DNA of 64,000 bases from NCBI GenBank assembly GCA_947500035.1, contig CANMQP010000018.1, positions 167,366 through 231,365 of the forward strand, written 5' to 3'. This DNA is from an uncultured Kiloniellaceae bacterium. GTDB taxonomy: Bacteria; Pseudomonadota; Alphaproteobacteria; Kiloniellales; Kiloniellaceae. Positions 45,747 through 55,526 of the stretch are shown piece after piece. The stretch's first letter is position 1. Every line of letters starts with the position of its first letter. The position numbers and the translations under genes were made by a program. The notes beneath the pieces are model-generated. The model made no database searches. It was given only the letters and a program-made list of their open reading frames with translations, and was not told where the DNA came from.

Positions 45747-47252
45747 ATGCAGAACGACGGCACGATTTTCATCGGCGGCAGCAGCAAGCCGCAAACGCTT
45801 GCCCTTAAATTCGCCAACCGGCACGGACTGATCGCGGGTGCGACGGGCACCGGAAAAACCGTCACACTGCAGATCCTGGCTGAGGGCTTTTCCCGAGCCG
45901 GCGTTCCGGTTTTTCTCTCAGACGTAAAGGGCGATCTCTCCGGTATCTCGCAAATCGGAAAAGCCAACCCAAAACTCGAAAAGCGCGCGACAGAAATCGG
46001 CTTCGAAGATTTCGGCTATGCCGCCGCGCCTACGGTTTTTTGGGACCTCTTTGGTAAAAAGGGCCATCCTATCCGCACCACCGTGTCGGAAATGGGCCCT
46101 CTCCTGCTCGCCCGCCTGCTTGAGTTAAACGACACGCAGGAAGGCATTCTCAACATCGCGTTCGAGCTCGCCGACGACCAGGGAATGCTGATTCTCGATC
46201 TGAAGGATCTGCGTGCCCTCCTGGCGCACGTGGGCGAGAACGCCAAGGAGCTGAGCAGCCACTACGGCAATGTCTCCAAGGCATCGGTCGGTGCCATTCA
46301 GCGGCGTCTTCTCACGCTGAAACAACAGGGGGCGGAGAAGTTCTTCGGAGAGCCTGCACTGGAACTCAAGGATTTCATGTCTTTCGCCGCCGACGGCAGT
46401 GGCCAGATCAATATCCTGGCCGCCGACAAGCTGATGATGACCCCCCGGCTCTATGCCACCTTCCTGCTTTGGTTGCTGTCGGAGCTCTTTGAGGAACTGC
46501 CGGAAATCGGTGACCCCGAAAAACCAAAGCTGGTGTTTTTCTTCGACGAAGCCCACCTGCTGTTTAACGACGCCCCGAAGGCTCTGGTCGAAAAGGTTGA
46601 GCAGGTCGTCCGGTTGATCCGCTCCAAAGGTGTCGGCATATACTTCGTAACCCAAAACCCACTCGACGTGCCGGAGTCGATTCTCGGCCAGTTGGGAAAC
46701 CGCGTGCAGCATGCTCTGCGGGCCTTTACACCGCGTGATCAGAAAGCCGTCAAGGCGGCCGCCGAAACCTTTCGCCCTAACAAATCCTTCAGCGCCGCAG
46801 AGGCCATCACCGAATTGGGCGTCGGCGAGGCCCTGGTCTCAACTCTCTCCGGCAAGGGCGTGCCAACGGTCGTCCAGCGAACCAAAATCCGTCCACCCAT
46901 GTCCCGCATGGGCCCCGCCAAAGCCGCCGAACGAAAAGCCGTGATGGAGGACAGTCCCTTGGCGGGCCGTTACGACAAGACCGTCGACAGGCGCTCCGCC
47001 TACGAGGTCTTGGCGGAGAAAGCGGATCAGGCCGCAAGGGAACTTGAAGAACGGGAAGCCGCGGAGCAAGCGGCGAAGAAGCGAAAGAAGCAGGCAGCGA
47101 AAAGCGCACCCGCAGAGAAAACCCGACGCAGGTCGTCTTCGCGCCAGTCCGTTGGTGAAACCCTGATGAAAAGTGTCGCCCGCTCTCTAGGGTCGAACAT
47201 TGGACGGCAACTGGTTCGCGGTCTACTCGGCTCGCTCTTTAAGGGCCGTTGA
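45747..47252 (+). CDS. DUF853 HerA-like ATPase
   Basis: A 501-residue P-loop ATPase of the DUF853 (YjgR) family, related to HerA/FtsK-type translocases. Walker A GATGTGKT is at residues 31-38, Walker [13 protein letters not shown] near 265, and [20 protein letters not shown] carries the Arg-finger-like region. The C-terminus is a Lys/Glu-rich coil (about residues 425-470) followed by a short basic end. An AGGGGG ribosome site precedes the ATG. The cellular role of the family is unsettled; it stands alone, without the NurA nuclease of HerA systems. Confidence 0.9.
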   Translation: MQNDGTIFIGGSSKPQTLALKFANRHGLIAGATGTGKTVTLQILAEGFSRAGVPVFLSDVKGDLSGISQIGKANPKLEKRATEIGFEDFGYAAAPTVFWDLFGKKGHPIRTTVSEMGPLLLARLLELNDTQEGILNIAFELADDQGMLILDLKDLRALLAHVGENAKELSSHYGNVSKASVGAIQRRLLTLKQQGAEKFFGEPALELKDFMSFAADGSGQINILAADKLMMTPRLYATFLLWLLSELFEELPEIGDPEKPKLVFFFDEAHLLFNDAPKALVEKVEQVVRLIRSKGVGIYFVTQNPLDVPESILGQLGNRVQHALRAFTPRDQKAVKAAAETFRPNKSFSAAEAITELGVGEALVSTLSGKGVPTVVQRTKIRPPMSRMGPAKAAERKAVMEDSPLAGRYDKTVDRRSAYEVLAEKADQAARELEEREAAEQAAKKRKKQAAKSAPAEKTRRRSSSRQSVGETLMKSVARSLGSNIGRQLVRGLLGSLFKGR

Positions 47253-47356
47253 GAGTGCGGCCATTTCTTGTCATTCCGCAGAATTTACTTGTTTGACACC
47301 GCGGGTAACGCCATTGATCTCAGGAGTTTTAATAATCGCTATCGGAATTATCGAGA

Positions 47357-47821
47357 GTGCTGGAGATCTACGTGGATGGGGATGCCTGTCCGGTCAAACA
47401 AGAAGTGCTGAGGGTCGCCGAACGTCATCGAGTGATCGTCCACATGGTGGGCAATACCTGGTTGCGTGTCGGGGATAGCCCGCTGGTCAAGCGCGTCGTC
47501 GTGCCGGAGGGCCCGGATGCGGCGGACGACTGGATTGCCGATCATATCGGCGAGGGAGATATCGCCATCACCGCCGATATTCCCTTGGCCGACCGCTGTT
47601 TGAAAAATGGTGCCGGCGTCCTGGGCCACACAGGCAAGCCTTTCACCGAACAGTCCATCGGCATGGCGCTGGCGATGCGGGACTTAAAGGCGCAGTTGCG
47701 TGAAACCGGTGAAATTTCAGGTGCAGGCCCCGGCTTTTCCAAACGGGACCGCTCGACATTCCTGAGTGCCTTGGAAGACATGATCCAAGCCATAAAAAAA
47801 CAATCCAGGCTGGCGCGATAG
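47357..47821 (+). CDS. YaiI/YqxD family protein (DUF188)
   Basis: A 154-residue protein with the family opening IYVDGDACPVKQEVL, then GPDAADDWI and GDIAITADIPLADRCL, and the conserved SKRDRSTFLSALE near the end. The acidic residues of DGDAC and TADIPLADR suggest a PIN-like nuclease fold, but no activity is established to my knowledge. The start is GTG 47357 with a poor ribosome site; no nearby ATG is in frame. It follows the ATPase gene by about 100 bases. Confidence 0.9.
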   Translation: MLEIYVDGDACPVKQEVLRVAERHRVIVHMVGNTWLRVGDSPLVKRVVVPEGPDAADDWIADHIGEGDIAITADIPLADRCLKNGAGVLGHTGKPFTEQSIGMALAMRDLKAQLRETGEISGAGPGFSKRDRSTFLSALEDMIQAIKKQSRLAR

Positions 47822-47920
47822 GACCTCCCGCCCAATCCGAATTCGGGTTATAGAATTCGACCGCCTGCCAAGAGTATACAGACCCGGCAGCTTCCCGCTT
47901 GTTGTGCAAGGAACCTTCTT

Positions 47921-48862
47921 ATGACCGCCCGCCCTGTCATCATCGACTGTGATCCCGGTCAGGACGACGCGATCATGCTCCTGCTGTCCATGGCCTCGCC
48001 GGACGAACTCGATATCCTTGGCATCACGACGGTGGCGGGAAACGTTCCGCTGGCCCTGACTTCCCGCAATGCGCGGATCCTGTGCGATCTCGCCGGCAAA
48101 CAGGATATGGGCGTTTATGCAGGCTGCAGCCGCCCATTGGTGCGGACTCTGGTAACGGCGGAGGAAGTCCACGGCAAGACCGGCATTGACGGAATTGAAA
48201 TCACCAATCCCGAGACACCGTTGCAATCGCTGCATGCGGTCGACTTTATCGTTGAAACCTTGTCAGCGGCCGACGACAACTCGATCACACTACTCCCGAT
48301 CGGCCCTCTGACCAACATTGCCGCCGCATTGATCAAGGCTCCCGCCATTGCCGGAAAGATCCGTGAAATCGTGCTGATGGGCGGGGCTATGCGTGAAGGC
48401 GGCAATACAACGCCCTCCGCGGAATTCAATATCTACGTCGACCCCCACGCTGCGGATGTCGTCTTTCGCTGTGGACGGCCCATCGTGGTCATGGGATTGG
48501 ACGTGACCCACCAGGTCCTCACCACCCAGGCACGCCTGAAGCATATTCAGGACCTCGGGAATCCGGTTGCGCAAGCCGCGCACAACATGCTGGCCTTTTT
48601 TGACCGGCACGACGTTCAAAAGTACGGATCAGACGGTGCCCCGCTCCACGATCCTTGCACCACTGCCTATCTTCTCAAACCCGAGCTCTTCAAGGCCAAG
48701 ACCTGCAATCTGCAGGTCGAGATCCATTCGGAACTGACCATGGGTCATACCGCAGTCGATTTCTGGCAAGTCACGGACCGCCCGAAAAACGTCGAATGGG
48801 TTTACGAAGTCGATTCAGACGGGTTTTTCGATCTGCTGACTGAGAGACTGGGGCGATATTAA
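47921..48862 (+). CDS. Inosine-uridine type nucleoside hydrolase
   Basis: A 313-residue nucleoside N-ribohydrolase. DCDPGQDDA at residues 9-17 is the calcium- and ribose-binding signature. PIGPLTNIAAAL and IVLMGGAMREGGN carry further active-site residues, and FNIYVDPHAADVV supplies the C-terminal Asp region. It cleaves ribonucleosides to base and ribose for salvage. There is no signal peptide, so it is cytoplasmic. AAGGAACC precedes the ATG by about eight bases. Base preference is not predictable. Confidence 0.92.
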   Translation: MTARPVIIDCDPGQDDAIMLLLSMASPDELDILGITTVAGNVPLALTSRNARILCDLAGKQDMGVYAGCSRPLVRTLVTAEEVHGKTGIDGIEITNPETPLQSLHAVDFIVETLSAADDNSITLLPIGPLTNIAAALIKAPAIAGKIREIVLMGGAMREGGNTTPSAEFNIYVDPHAADVVFRCGRPIVVMGLDVTHQVLTTQARLKHIQDLGNPVAQAAHNMLAFFDRHDVQKYGSDGAPLHDPCTTAYLLKPELFKAKTCNLQVEIHSELTMGHTAVDFWQVTDRPKNVEWVYEVDSDGFFDLLTERLGRY

Positions 48863-48867
48863 AGCAT

Positions 48868-48900
48868 AAAAAAAGGGGCAGCCACGTGAAGGCCACCCCT
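48868..48900 (-). terminator. Intrinsic terminator for the minus-strand lipoprotein
   Basis: On the minus strand AGGGG...GGC/GCC...CCCCT forms a stem with an internal mismatch, followed by TTTTTTT. It lies between the convergent nucleoside hydrolase and lipoprotein genes and fits termination of the latter best. Confidence 0.7.
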
Positions 48901-48981
48901 CTATCACGAACCCTCAATCCGGAGGCCGGTCAGGTGTCAAAACCGATTAAGCGCCAGAAGAAAGTCGATGACTCCGCGCGG

Positions 48982-49503
48982 TTACGATTCTTTCTCCGGT
49001 GCCACGCCAAAGACTTCTTCACAAACACTCTCGGCGAAACCTTCACTCAAAGAGCGTTCAGCGTCAGACATCATAGCTGCGCCAACAAACCCGCCCCAGA
49101 AGAAGCTCCGATCCACAAAATACTCACCGATCTGCTCACCAGTCGCAGCGTCAACAAGCTCAACCCGGCCGCTTAACTCAATCTCATCGCCCAGGAAGAT
49201 TGATTTGGCGACATCCTGTTCTTCAAAGTCTACAACCGCCACGTTCATAACGTACGGCTTCTCACCTTTCGAACAGGCTGGAACCGACTTAGACAGCTCT
49301 TCAGCCAAGGCCGCTTTGAGCTGAGGATGCGGCTTTGGAGTTTCTACGGTTACATTGACTTCAGTCACCTTCACAGAATTGATCGTGCTCTGATCCACAC
49401 GCTTAATCGCTGAGACATCAGCAGACGCGCAGGCAGATAACGCAACAGCTACGACTCCAAGGGCAAAGACATTACGAGCCGGAAATCCAGCAAGAGTTTT
49501 CAT
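48982..49503 (-). CDS. Putative lipoprotein
   Basis: A 173-residue lipoprotein starting MKTLAGFPARN. The lipobox LSAC places the lipidated Cys at residue 25. The mature protein has a mixed alpha/beta look with YVMNVAVVDFEEQDVAKSI and SGRVELVDAATGEQIGEYFV, a strand pattern seen in small outer-membrane-associated DUF proteins. GGAG lies upstream of ATG 49503; an ATG eight codons earlier is less likely. Its terminator is at 48868-48900. Function unknown. Confidence 0.8.
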   Translation of the reverse strand: MKTLAGFPARNVFALGVVAVALSACASADVSAIKRVDQSTINSVKVTEVNVTVETPKPHPQLKAALAEELSKSVPACSKGEKPYVMNVAVVDFEEQDVAKSIFLGDEIELSGRVELVDAATGEQIGEYFVDRSFFWGGFVGAAMMSDAERSLSEGFAESVCEEVFGVAPEKES

Positions 49504-49850
49504 GTCACGAACACTCCAAAAAGACAAAAGGACACAACCTTAAACAGACATAGGAATAACAAGCCCCGCAAAGAGTCTAAGCATTCCGATACTAAATGGG
49601 GGACGCCGATTGAAGGTTGTGAAGTGATGATATACGCCAAACATTAACGAGATTTTTATGTGATCGCACACATGTCACGGTTGTCAAGAGATTTGTAGTG
49701 ATAAGTCTTGAGGAGATCGCCTTAACGTTGATTTTCAACAATATTGCGCACCTGAAAAAAAATGAAGAGTCACAAGAAAATCTGGCCCGGTTTGCGAACT
49801 CTGCAGTGATTAATTCTTGTCCAATGAACTCAGCGAATAAAGCGGGTGCG
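49504..49850. other. Intergenic region with no clear feature
   Basis: A 347-base, relatively AT-rich gap between two minus-strand genes. It should hold the lipoprotein promoter. A plus-strand frame from 49698 runs into the antisense of the PAS gene and is not credible. Confidence 0.4.
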
Positions 49851-50384
49851 TCACAAATTTTTGGGCGTGACACCCAAAACCGGTACCGTCAGATTGACGA
49901 ACATGTCAATTTTTTCGCCGCAGGCCGATAGAGGCCAGACACCACGCACAGCGGGCCGCCAACTGTAGACTTCGTGATAGACGGACGTTTTCCAGAAACT
50001 CGGTTGCTGTTCCTGAAGCGTAAAAAGGTAAGGCTCGACAATGACCTTGAGATTGGTATCGCATATCACCTCTCGCGACGTCTTGCCCGTGACATCATGC
50101 CCCACCAGGTTTACGATTTCCGTACCGCAGAGTCGATAAAAGAGGAAAATTCCATCGCTGTCCTCGCGCAACTCGACAAGGAGCAGCCAAGGTAAAATCG
50201 CCGCGCCCATGGCAATCGGATCGAGGTGCTTGCGCGATGGGAAACGGCCAAGATCTTCCTGCAGAGACCGCCAATAACTATCGAACTGTCCAATGGCGTT
50301 GTTATGATGCTCAGGTGGGTTTTCCACCCGCACCAGGTCCCGGTAGAGTGCGATTTGGGCTGAAGATGGGGTGCCGGACACCAT
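49851..50384 (-). CDS. PAS_5-domain protein
   Basis: A 177-residue protein of the alphaproteobacterial PAS_5 type (PF07310). The core LPWLLLVELREDSDGIFLFYRLCGTEIVNLVGHDVTGK near residues 65-105 is characteristic. These proteins are single PAS-like sensors without an attached output domain. ATG 50384 begins MVSGTPSSAQIALYRDL. There is no signal peptide. The ligand and partner are unknown. It is divergent from the PhyH-type dioxygenase gene. Confidence 0.85.
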   Translation of the reverse strand: MVSGTPSSAQIALYRDLVRVENPPEHHNNAIGQFDSYWRSLQEDLGRFPSRKHLDPIAMGAAILPWLLLVELREDSDGIFLFYRLCGTEIVNLVGHDVTGKTSREVICDTNLKVIVEPYLFTLQEQQPSFWKTSVYHEVYSWRPAVRGVWPLSACGEKIDMFVNLTVPVLGVTPKNL

Positions 50385-50606
50385 ATCTAATCCTCCGCAA
50401 ATTCAGCAGTCACTGCGAACCTGCAGCGCCATTGCGCTGCTTCGGGCCTGATTGCAAAGGTTCGAATGACCGCCCTGGGCCGCCCAATCTGATCGAAGAC
50501 TCACCGATGGTTTTGAGCAGTCAATCAATCAAACCTGTACGGGGTTACGGCCAAACACTAGAGTTGAAGTCCCGTCAAACGATCACTCTGATTTGGAGCC
50601 GTAACA

Positions 50607-51455
50607 ATGCCATCCGTTCTTACGTCAGACCAGGTGAATTCCTATGTCAATGACGGATATGTGATTGTCAGGTCGCTGTTCGACAGCGAAGAGATCAACC
50701 TGCTCCGGCGAAGCATGGAGGAAGACCCCGCAATCCGCGGTCACTTTTACGATCGCCAGGATATCAGCGGTTCCGCGTCCAAGATGGCGCTGTGGAATCA
50801 CCCGGGCGAAAGCGTATACGGGCTGGCGGCGCGCTCAGAGCGGGTTGTCGACACGATGGAACAGCTCATTGGCGGCGAGGTCTATCACTACCACTCGAAA
50901 CTGACGGCGAAAGAACCGCGGGTCGGCGGCGCGTGGGAATGGCATCAGGATTACGGTTACTGGTACGACAATGGTTGCCTCTTCCCATTGATGGCGTCGG
51001 TGATGATCGCACTGGATCGCACAAACGCCGATAACGGCTGCCTCCAGGTCTTGCGCGGGTCGCACCACATGGGACGGATCGATCACAAGCTTTTGGAGGG
51101 TGAGCAGGTCGGCGCCGATCTGGCGCGGGTTGAAGAAGCGAAGAAGCAGCTTGAAACGGTTTATGTGGAGATGGAGCCCGGCGACGCCCTTTTCTTCCAC
51201 TGCAACACACTGCACCGCTCCGATCAGAACCGGTCCGACAATCGGCGCTGGACCTTACTCTGTTGCTACAACGCCGCCCGAAATGATCCTTATCTGGAAC
51301 ATCATCACCCGGGTTACACCAAGCTGGATAAGGTCGGTGACGACGCGATAAAGCAAGCTGGTTTGAAGTTCGCAACGGCAGATGAGGATGCCAACTTCAT
51401 GGCCGGGCCTGAAGCGCCACCGGGATTGAAAGAAGAAGTCCCGGCGTCGAACTGA
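50607..51455 (+). CDS. PhyH-type Fe(II)/2-oxoglutarate dioxygenase
   Basis: A 282-residue phytanoyl-CoA dioxygenase family protein. The iron ligands are His113 and Asp115 in WHQDYGYW and a distal His in FFHCNTLHRSDQN, most likely His203. NGCLQVLRGSHHMGRIDH is a conserved block shared with ectoine hydroxylase and related small-molecule hydroxylases. It hydroxylates an unknown small molecule with oxygen and 2-oxoglutarate. GGAGCC precedes the ATG. There is no ectoine cluster nearby, so that substrate is not claimed. Confidence 0.9.
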   Translation: MPSVLTSDQVNSYVNDGYVIVRSLFDSEEINLLRRSMEEDPAIRGHFYDRQDISGSASKMALWNHPGESVYGLAARSERVVDTMEQLIGGEVYHYHSKLTAKEPRVGGAWEWHQDYGYWYDNGCLFPLMASVMIALDRTNADNGCLQVLRGSHHMGRIDHKLLEGEQVGADLARVEEAKKQLETVYVEMEPGDALFFHCNTLHRSDQNRSDNRRWTLLCCYNAARNDPYLEHHHPGYTKLDKVGDDAIKQAGLKFATADEDANFMAGPEAPPGLKEEVPASN

Positions 51456-51477
51456 TCACCTCGGACGGCGAGCCTCT

Positions 51478-52539
51478 TTACGGCCTCGCCAAAATCAGAC
51501 TGCCGTCACTCAAACCATAAATCAGTTCGGGAATGCCGTCGCCGTCGAGATCACTGGCGACCACGGCAGTCGTGATGCGCGCGTCGTGACGGCCACCGTC
51601 TTCAGGCAACCGGGCAATTACGGTCGCTTTCCCCTCCGCGGAACTGACGATCTGTAATCGGTTTCGCGACGCATCAGGCAAGGCGAGATCGAGAACGCCG
51701 TCACGGTTCCAATCGATGACAGCAGCCAAGTCGAGTTCGCGGCTTCCAATCGCGTGATTGGAAAAACCCTGCAACGCCGTTTCTTCCACAAGCCCTTCCG
51801 GCTTCAGCGAGAAGAACCTCAGGGTGCCGCCGATATGCGGTGTTTCAACATAGGCAATCTCGATATCGCCATCGCCGTCGAAATCGGCAGCGCCGGCCGG
51901 GTTCAGCCAACGATTGGACACACCAATCGCGGGGGTTTCACCCATGGCGACGATCTCTCCGTTCACCAAACCGTAAACCGCCAGGGCAGCACCCGCGTCC
52001 AGGTAGCTGCGGATGACGATCAATTCATCTTTTTCATCGCCGTTCAGATCGACAAGCCGGACGCGCAAGTCCTCGAAAACCGACTCCGGCCCGACTTCGA
52101 AAAGGATCTCCTCGCCCATGAGAGAGATCACAGCAACCCCGGTGGCCTCAATGGCATCACCGAGAATGGCGTGAGCGTAACGACGAGTCGGTCCGGTCAG
52201 CCAAGCGGAACGGATGTCACTCTCCCCATAGGTTATCTCACCGTCCGGGATCATCTTTACCGGTTCGACGCGCGGCACGGGCACGGCATTTTGAACGACA
52301 TCGCTAAGCTCAGGTTTTCCGTTCACGAGCGCCAAGCGCGCGGCGGAACCGTCACAGAGCAGCAACGAAACCGTTTCGGCGATCCGCCCTGTTGCGATAC
52401 CACCGCTCAAGTGTGCCTCGCCCCTGAGGCCCGAAACGCAGATGTCGTCGCGGGAGACTTCAATGACTTCCGCAGCAGACAGCATTCCAACCGGGAAGCT
52501 GCTCAAGACAAGCGCCGTTACCAGTCTCCGTAAGCTCAT
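51478..52539 (-). CDS. Exported FG-GAP/VCBS repeat protein
   Basis: A 353-residue protein with a signal peptide (about residues 1-22, ending SAAEV). Calcium-binding DxDGDG-like loops recur: LVDLNGDEKDELIV, AADFDGDGDIEIAY, VIDWNRDGVLDLAL and ASDLDGDGIPELIY. These are FG-GAP/VCBS units that usually form a beta-propeller. It is probably periplasmic, with structural or binding rather than enzymatic function. It is on the same strand as the amidohydrolase gene, 61 bases downstream of it. Confidence 0.85.
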   Translation of the reverse strand: MSLRRLVTALVLSSFPVGMLSAAEVIEVSRDDICVSGLRGEAHLSGGIATGRIAETVSLLLCDGSAARLALVNGKPELSDVVQNAVPVPRVEPVKMIPDGEITYGESDIRSAWLTGPTRRYAHAILGDAIEATGVAVISLMGEEILFEVGPESVFEDLRVRLVDLNGDEKDELIVIRSYLDAGAALAVYGLVNGEIVAMGETPAIGVSNRWLNPAGAADFDGDGDIEIAYVETPHIGGTLRFFSLKPEGLVEETALQGFSNHAIGSRELDLAAVIDWNRDGVLDLALPDASRNRLQIVSSAEGKATVIARLPEDGGRHDARITTAVVASDLDGDGIPELIYGLSDGSLILARP

Positions 52540-52600
52540 CTATCCCCTCCCACGTACCTTCTCCATGCAAGCTCACCCATAGCTTGGCACCCAGCGAAAC

Positions 52601-53446
52601 TCAAGAAATCCGCGCAGTCACATAATCCGCAAGGATTTGAGTCATCTTCTTGAGAGACTGCTTGAGCTGATCGAAGCGCGCGTTCCGTGTGATATCGTCC
52701 TCGTTCATATAGAGCGCGCGGTTGATTTCCACCTGAATAGAGTGCCTGTCCGCGGCCATGTTGGAGTAGCGTTGAACCAGTTCGACGCCTTTATAGGGAT
52801 CGTTGAACACAACGGAATAGCCTTCTGCCTGCAGCGTTTCGGCAATCAGAGCCGAAAAATCTCTTCCGCAGGTGGTTCCATCCCTGTCGCCCAGCACGAA
52901 ATCAGCGCGGCGCACCGCGCCATCTTCAGTGGTCTCGTCGCCCCACTCCGGCATGGAATGGCAATCGACGTGATAGACAAAGCCATGCTGAGCATGAAAG
53001 CGCTCGAAGAGATCCGACAGCGCGGAATGATAAGGTTGCCAGCAGTGGTCAATCCGGGCCTGGACCTCGTCGCGGGTCAGGAGACGGTCATAGATCCGTC
53101 CGTAGGTTTTGACCTGGCGCCAGATCAGGCCAACCCCGTTATCGAGCTTGAAGGAGGGACGAACCTCCCCCGGCCAACCGCCCTCGATCATTGCCGGGTC
53201 AACGTCCAGCAAGTTGCGGTTGGGGTCGATGTAGGAGCGCGGAAACAAGGCATGGAGAAGGGTCGCGCCTTGGTCCGGAACGTGATCGTAGAGCTCGTCA
53301 ATAAAGGCATCTTCCGAACGCCGCAGAACCATGCGGTCGATCACATGATCGAAATCCTCTGGATAGCGAGACCCGGAGTGCGGACTGTCAAAAATGAGTG
53401 GAAGAGGCTCGGCACGCGGGGCTTCGAGGACGATCTGGTCAGTCAC
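52601..53446 (-). CDS. N-formylglutamate amidohydrolase family protein
   Basis: A 281-residue FGase-family hydrolase, which releases glutamate and formate from N-formylglutamate in histidine breakdown. DSPHSGSRYP (about residues 20-29) and HVDCHSMPEWG (near 157) carry the metal-binding residues, and IQVEINRALYM ends the core. There are no hut genes nearby. It starts 41 bases after the dipeptide ABC ATPase gene on the same strand, so it is probably the last enzyme of that operon and may act on another N-acylated amino acid brought in by the transporter. Confidence 0.88.
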   Translation of the reverse strand: MTDQIVLEAPRAEPLPLIFDSPHSGSRYPEDFDHVIDRMVLRRSEDAFIDELYDHVPDQGATLLHALFPRSYIDPNRNLLDVDPAMIEGGWPGEVRPSFKLDNGVGLIWRQVKTYGRIYDRLLTRDEVQARIDHCWQPYHSALSDLFERFHAQHGFVYHVDCHSMPEWGDETTEDGAVRRADFVLGDRDGTTCGRDFSALIAETLQAEGYSVVFNDPYKGVELVQRYSNMAADRHSIQVEINRALYMNEDDITRNARFDQLKQSLKKMTQILADYVTARIS

Positions 53447-53487
53447 GGTAACTCATTCAGGTGAAGTGGGATAAAGCGGGCGTTGTC

Positions 53488-54498
53488 TCAATCGTTGAGA
53501 TGACAGGCCGAGATCCGGTCCGGCGCGATGGTTTTCAGCAATGGCCGCGCGGCCGAACAGGCCTCGAAGGCCTGCGGGCAACGAGGATGAAAGTGACACC
53601 CGGGCGGCGGGTCAAGTGGGGATGGAATCTCACCCTTGATCGGTTGGAAATCCCGCTTGCGCTGATCGAGACGCGGCACTTCCGAGAGCAAAGCCTTGGC
53701 GTAGGGATGATTGGGCGCGGCGAACAAGGCATCGGACTGGGCGGCTTCCACGACCCGGCCCAGATACATGATTACCACGCGCTCGGAGATGTGCTCGACC
53801 ACCGAAAGATCATGACTGATAAAGAGATACGTTAGATCAAACTCTTCACGTAAATCCATGAAAAGGTTGATAACCTGAGCCTGGATCGAGACGTCCAGTG
53901 CGGCGATCGCCTCGTCGCAGACCAGGAATTTCGGCTTCACCGCCAAAGCGCGGGCAATGCCGATACGCTGCCGCTGACCGCCGGAGAACTGGTGCGGATA
54001 ACGCCGTTTCAATTCAGGGTCCAGTCCGACTTTGGTCAGGACTTCATCCACATAGTCAGATTTGTTCCGGCTGGACACCAGGCCATGCACCACCGGCGCT
54101 TCGCCGATAATATCTTCCACCCTCATACGGGGATTGAGGCTGGAGAAAGGATCCTGGAAAATCATCTGAACGGCAAAGGTGGCCTCCAGCTTGTCGTCAC
54201 CGCTCAGGGAGGCGATATCACGCCCCTTGTAGAGGATGGCGCCATCGCTTGGTGGCATAATCCCGGCGACCATCCGGCCCAAAGTCGACTTACCGCAACC
54301 TGACTCTCCTACCAGGCCGACGACCTCACCCTGCGTGATCGAGAGATCCACACCGTCAACCGCATGTACGGTTTCTTCTTCCAAGCCGGCCCCGAGACGC
54401 CGGGCCAGTTTACCGGCGAAATCGAGCCGCTTGACGAAGCGTTTGCTCACACCCTGGATTTCTATCAGTGGCGCAGCGGAGGTTGCGTGATCGGTCAT
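53488..54498 (-). CDS. Dipeptide/oligopeptide ABC ATPase (DppF-like)
   Basis: A 336-residue ATPase. Walker [10 protein letters not shown] lies at residues 64-72, the signature [15 protein letters not shown] in the middle, Walker [13 protein letters not shown] after it, and the C-terminal oligopeptide-type extension [12 protein letters not shown] with the conserved Cys residues. An additional 30-residue stretch after residue 25 ([18 protein letters not shown]) is typical of DppF/OppF. The start overlaps the previous stop by ATGA. It forms the ATPase pair with the gene upstream for uptake of peptides or related compounds. Confidence 0.9.
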   Translation of the reverse strand: MTDHATSAAPLIEIQGVSKRFVKRLDFAGKLARRLGAGLEEETVHAVDGVDLSITQGEVVGLVGESGCGKSTLGRMVAGIMPPSDGAILYKGRDIASLSGDDKLEATFAVQMIFQDPFSSLNPRMRVEDIIGEAPVVHGLVSSRNKSDYVDEVLTKVGLDPELKRRYPHQFSGGQRQRIGIARALAVKPKFLVCDEAIAALDVSIQAQVINLFMDLREEFDLTYLFISHDLSVVEHISERVVIMYLGRVVEAAQSDALFAAPNHPYAKALLSEVPRLDQRKRDFQPIKGEIPSPLDPPPGCHFHPRCPQAFEACSAARPLLKTIAPDRISACHLND

Positions 54499-55526
54499 TG
54501 CGCAGCCTCCTCAAGGTGCGGGTGGTGACACCGGATCTTGCGTCCGGGTATCAGCTCGGACACGTCCGGCGTCGTATTGCAGAGCTCACTGGCGCGCGGG
54601 CAGCGGGCCTTGAAGGCACAGCCCGGCGGCAGTCCGATAAGACTGGGCGTCATACCCGGGATCTGGTTCAGGCGCTCACCCCGTTTGTTCGCGGAAGGTA
54701 CGGAGCCCAGAAGCCCGACAGAGTACGGATGCAGAGGCTTATCGATCACATCATCGGTCTCACCGGTCTCCACAATCCGTCCGGCATACATGACGGCAAT
54801 CCGGTCTGCTAAACCGGCCACGACGGCCAGATCATGGGTAATCCAGATCATGGCTGTGCCGGTTCGTTTGCAGAGGGCCTGGGCCTCGTGAAGGATCTGC
54901 GCCTGGATGGTGACGTCCAGGGCCGTGGTCGGTTCATCGGCAATGATCAAATCCGGCTCGTTCAGGAAGGCAATGGCAATCGCCACGCGTTGCCGCATGC
55001 CGCCCGAAAGCTGATGCGGATAGGCATTCAGGCGCTCACCCGGCGAGGGGATGCCGACCATCTCGAGCGCGTCATAGGCACGTTGCCGGGCTGCCTTCCG
55101 GTCCATCTTGCGGTGGGCCTGGATCGCCTCAATCATCTGGGTATCGACCCGAAGTACCGGGTTCAGGGTCATCATGGGATCCTGAAAAATCATGGCGATG
55201 CGGTTGCCGCGCAGTCCCCGCAAACGCTCCGGAGAGGCTGTGACCAGATCTTCACCCTTAAAGCGGATCGCACCGGATACCACCCTGCCCGGCGGATCGA
55301 TCAGACCCAGAATAGAAAAGCCGGTGATCGACTTTCCGGAGCCGGACTCTCCCGCCAACCCCAGGATCTCGCCCGCTCTGACCGTAAAGCTAACATCGTC
55401 GACTGCCTTGACCGCGCCGACACGGGTGAAGAAGTGGGTTTTGAGATTCTCCACCACGAGCGTGGGAGCGTCCTCGCCGCTACGCTGCCCCTCAACCATT
55501 TCCATTGTGTCATCCACCGCCGTCAT
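54495..55526 (-). CDS. Dipeptide/oligopeptide ABC ATPase (DppD-like)
   Basis: A 343-residue ATPase. Walker A GESGSGKS is at residues 59-66, the signature [15 protein letters not shown] follows, Walker [13 protein letters not shown] after it, and the C-terminus has [19 protein letters not shown]. An N-terminal extension of about 20 acidic residues precedes the conserved [10 protein letters not shown]. It overlaps the permease gene before it and the DppF-like gene after it by four bases each, so the four transporter genes are translated as a chain. Confidence 0.9.
   Translation of the reverse strand: MTAVDDTMEMVEGQRSGEDAPTLVVENLKTHFFTRVGAVKAVDDVSFTVRAGEILGLAGESGSGKSITGFSILGLIDPPGRVVSGAIRFKGEDLVTASPERLRGLRGNRIAMIFQDPMMTLNPVLRVDTQMIEAIQAHRKMDRKAARQRAYDALEMVGIPSPGERLNAYPHQLSGGMRQRVAIAIAFLNEPDLIIADEPTTALDVTIQAQILHEAQALCKRTGTAMIWITHDLAVVAGLADRIAVMYAGRIVETGETDDVIDKPLHPYSVGLLGSVPSANKRGERLNQIPGMTPSLIGLPPGCAFKARCPRASELCNTTPDVSELIPGRKIRCHHPHLEEAAQ

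Noticed and set aside
49698..49931. Plus-strand frame overlapping the PAS_5 gene end
   Set aside because: The second half is antisense to a supported gene, and the start is weak.
50607..51455. Ectoine hydroxylase (EctD)
   Set aside because: The dioxygenase shares blocks with EctD, but there is no ectABC cluster nearby and the family is broad, so only the family name is given.
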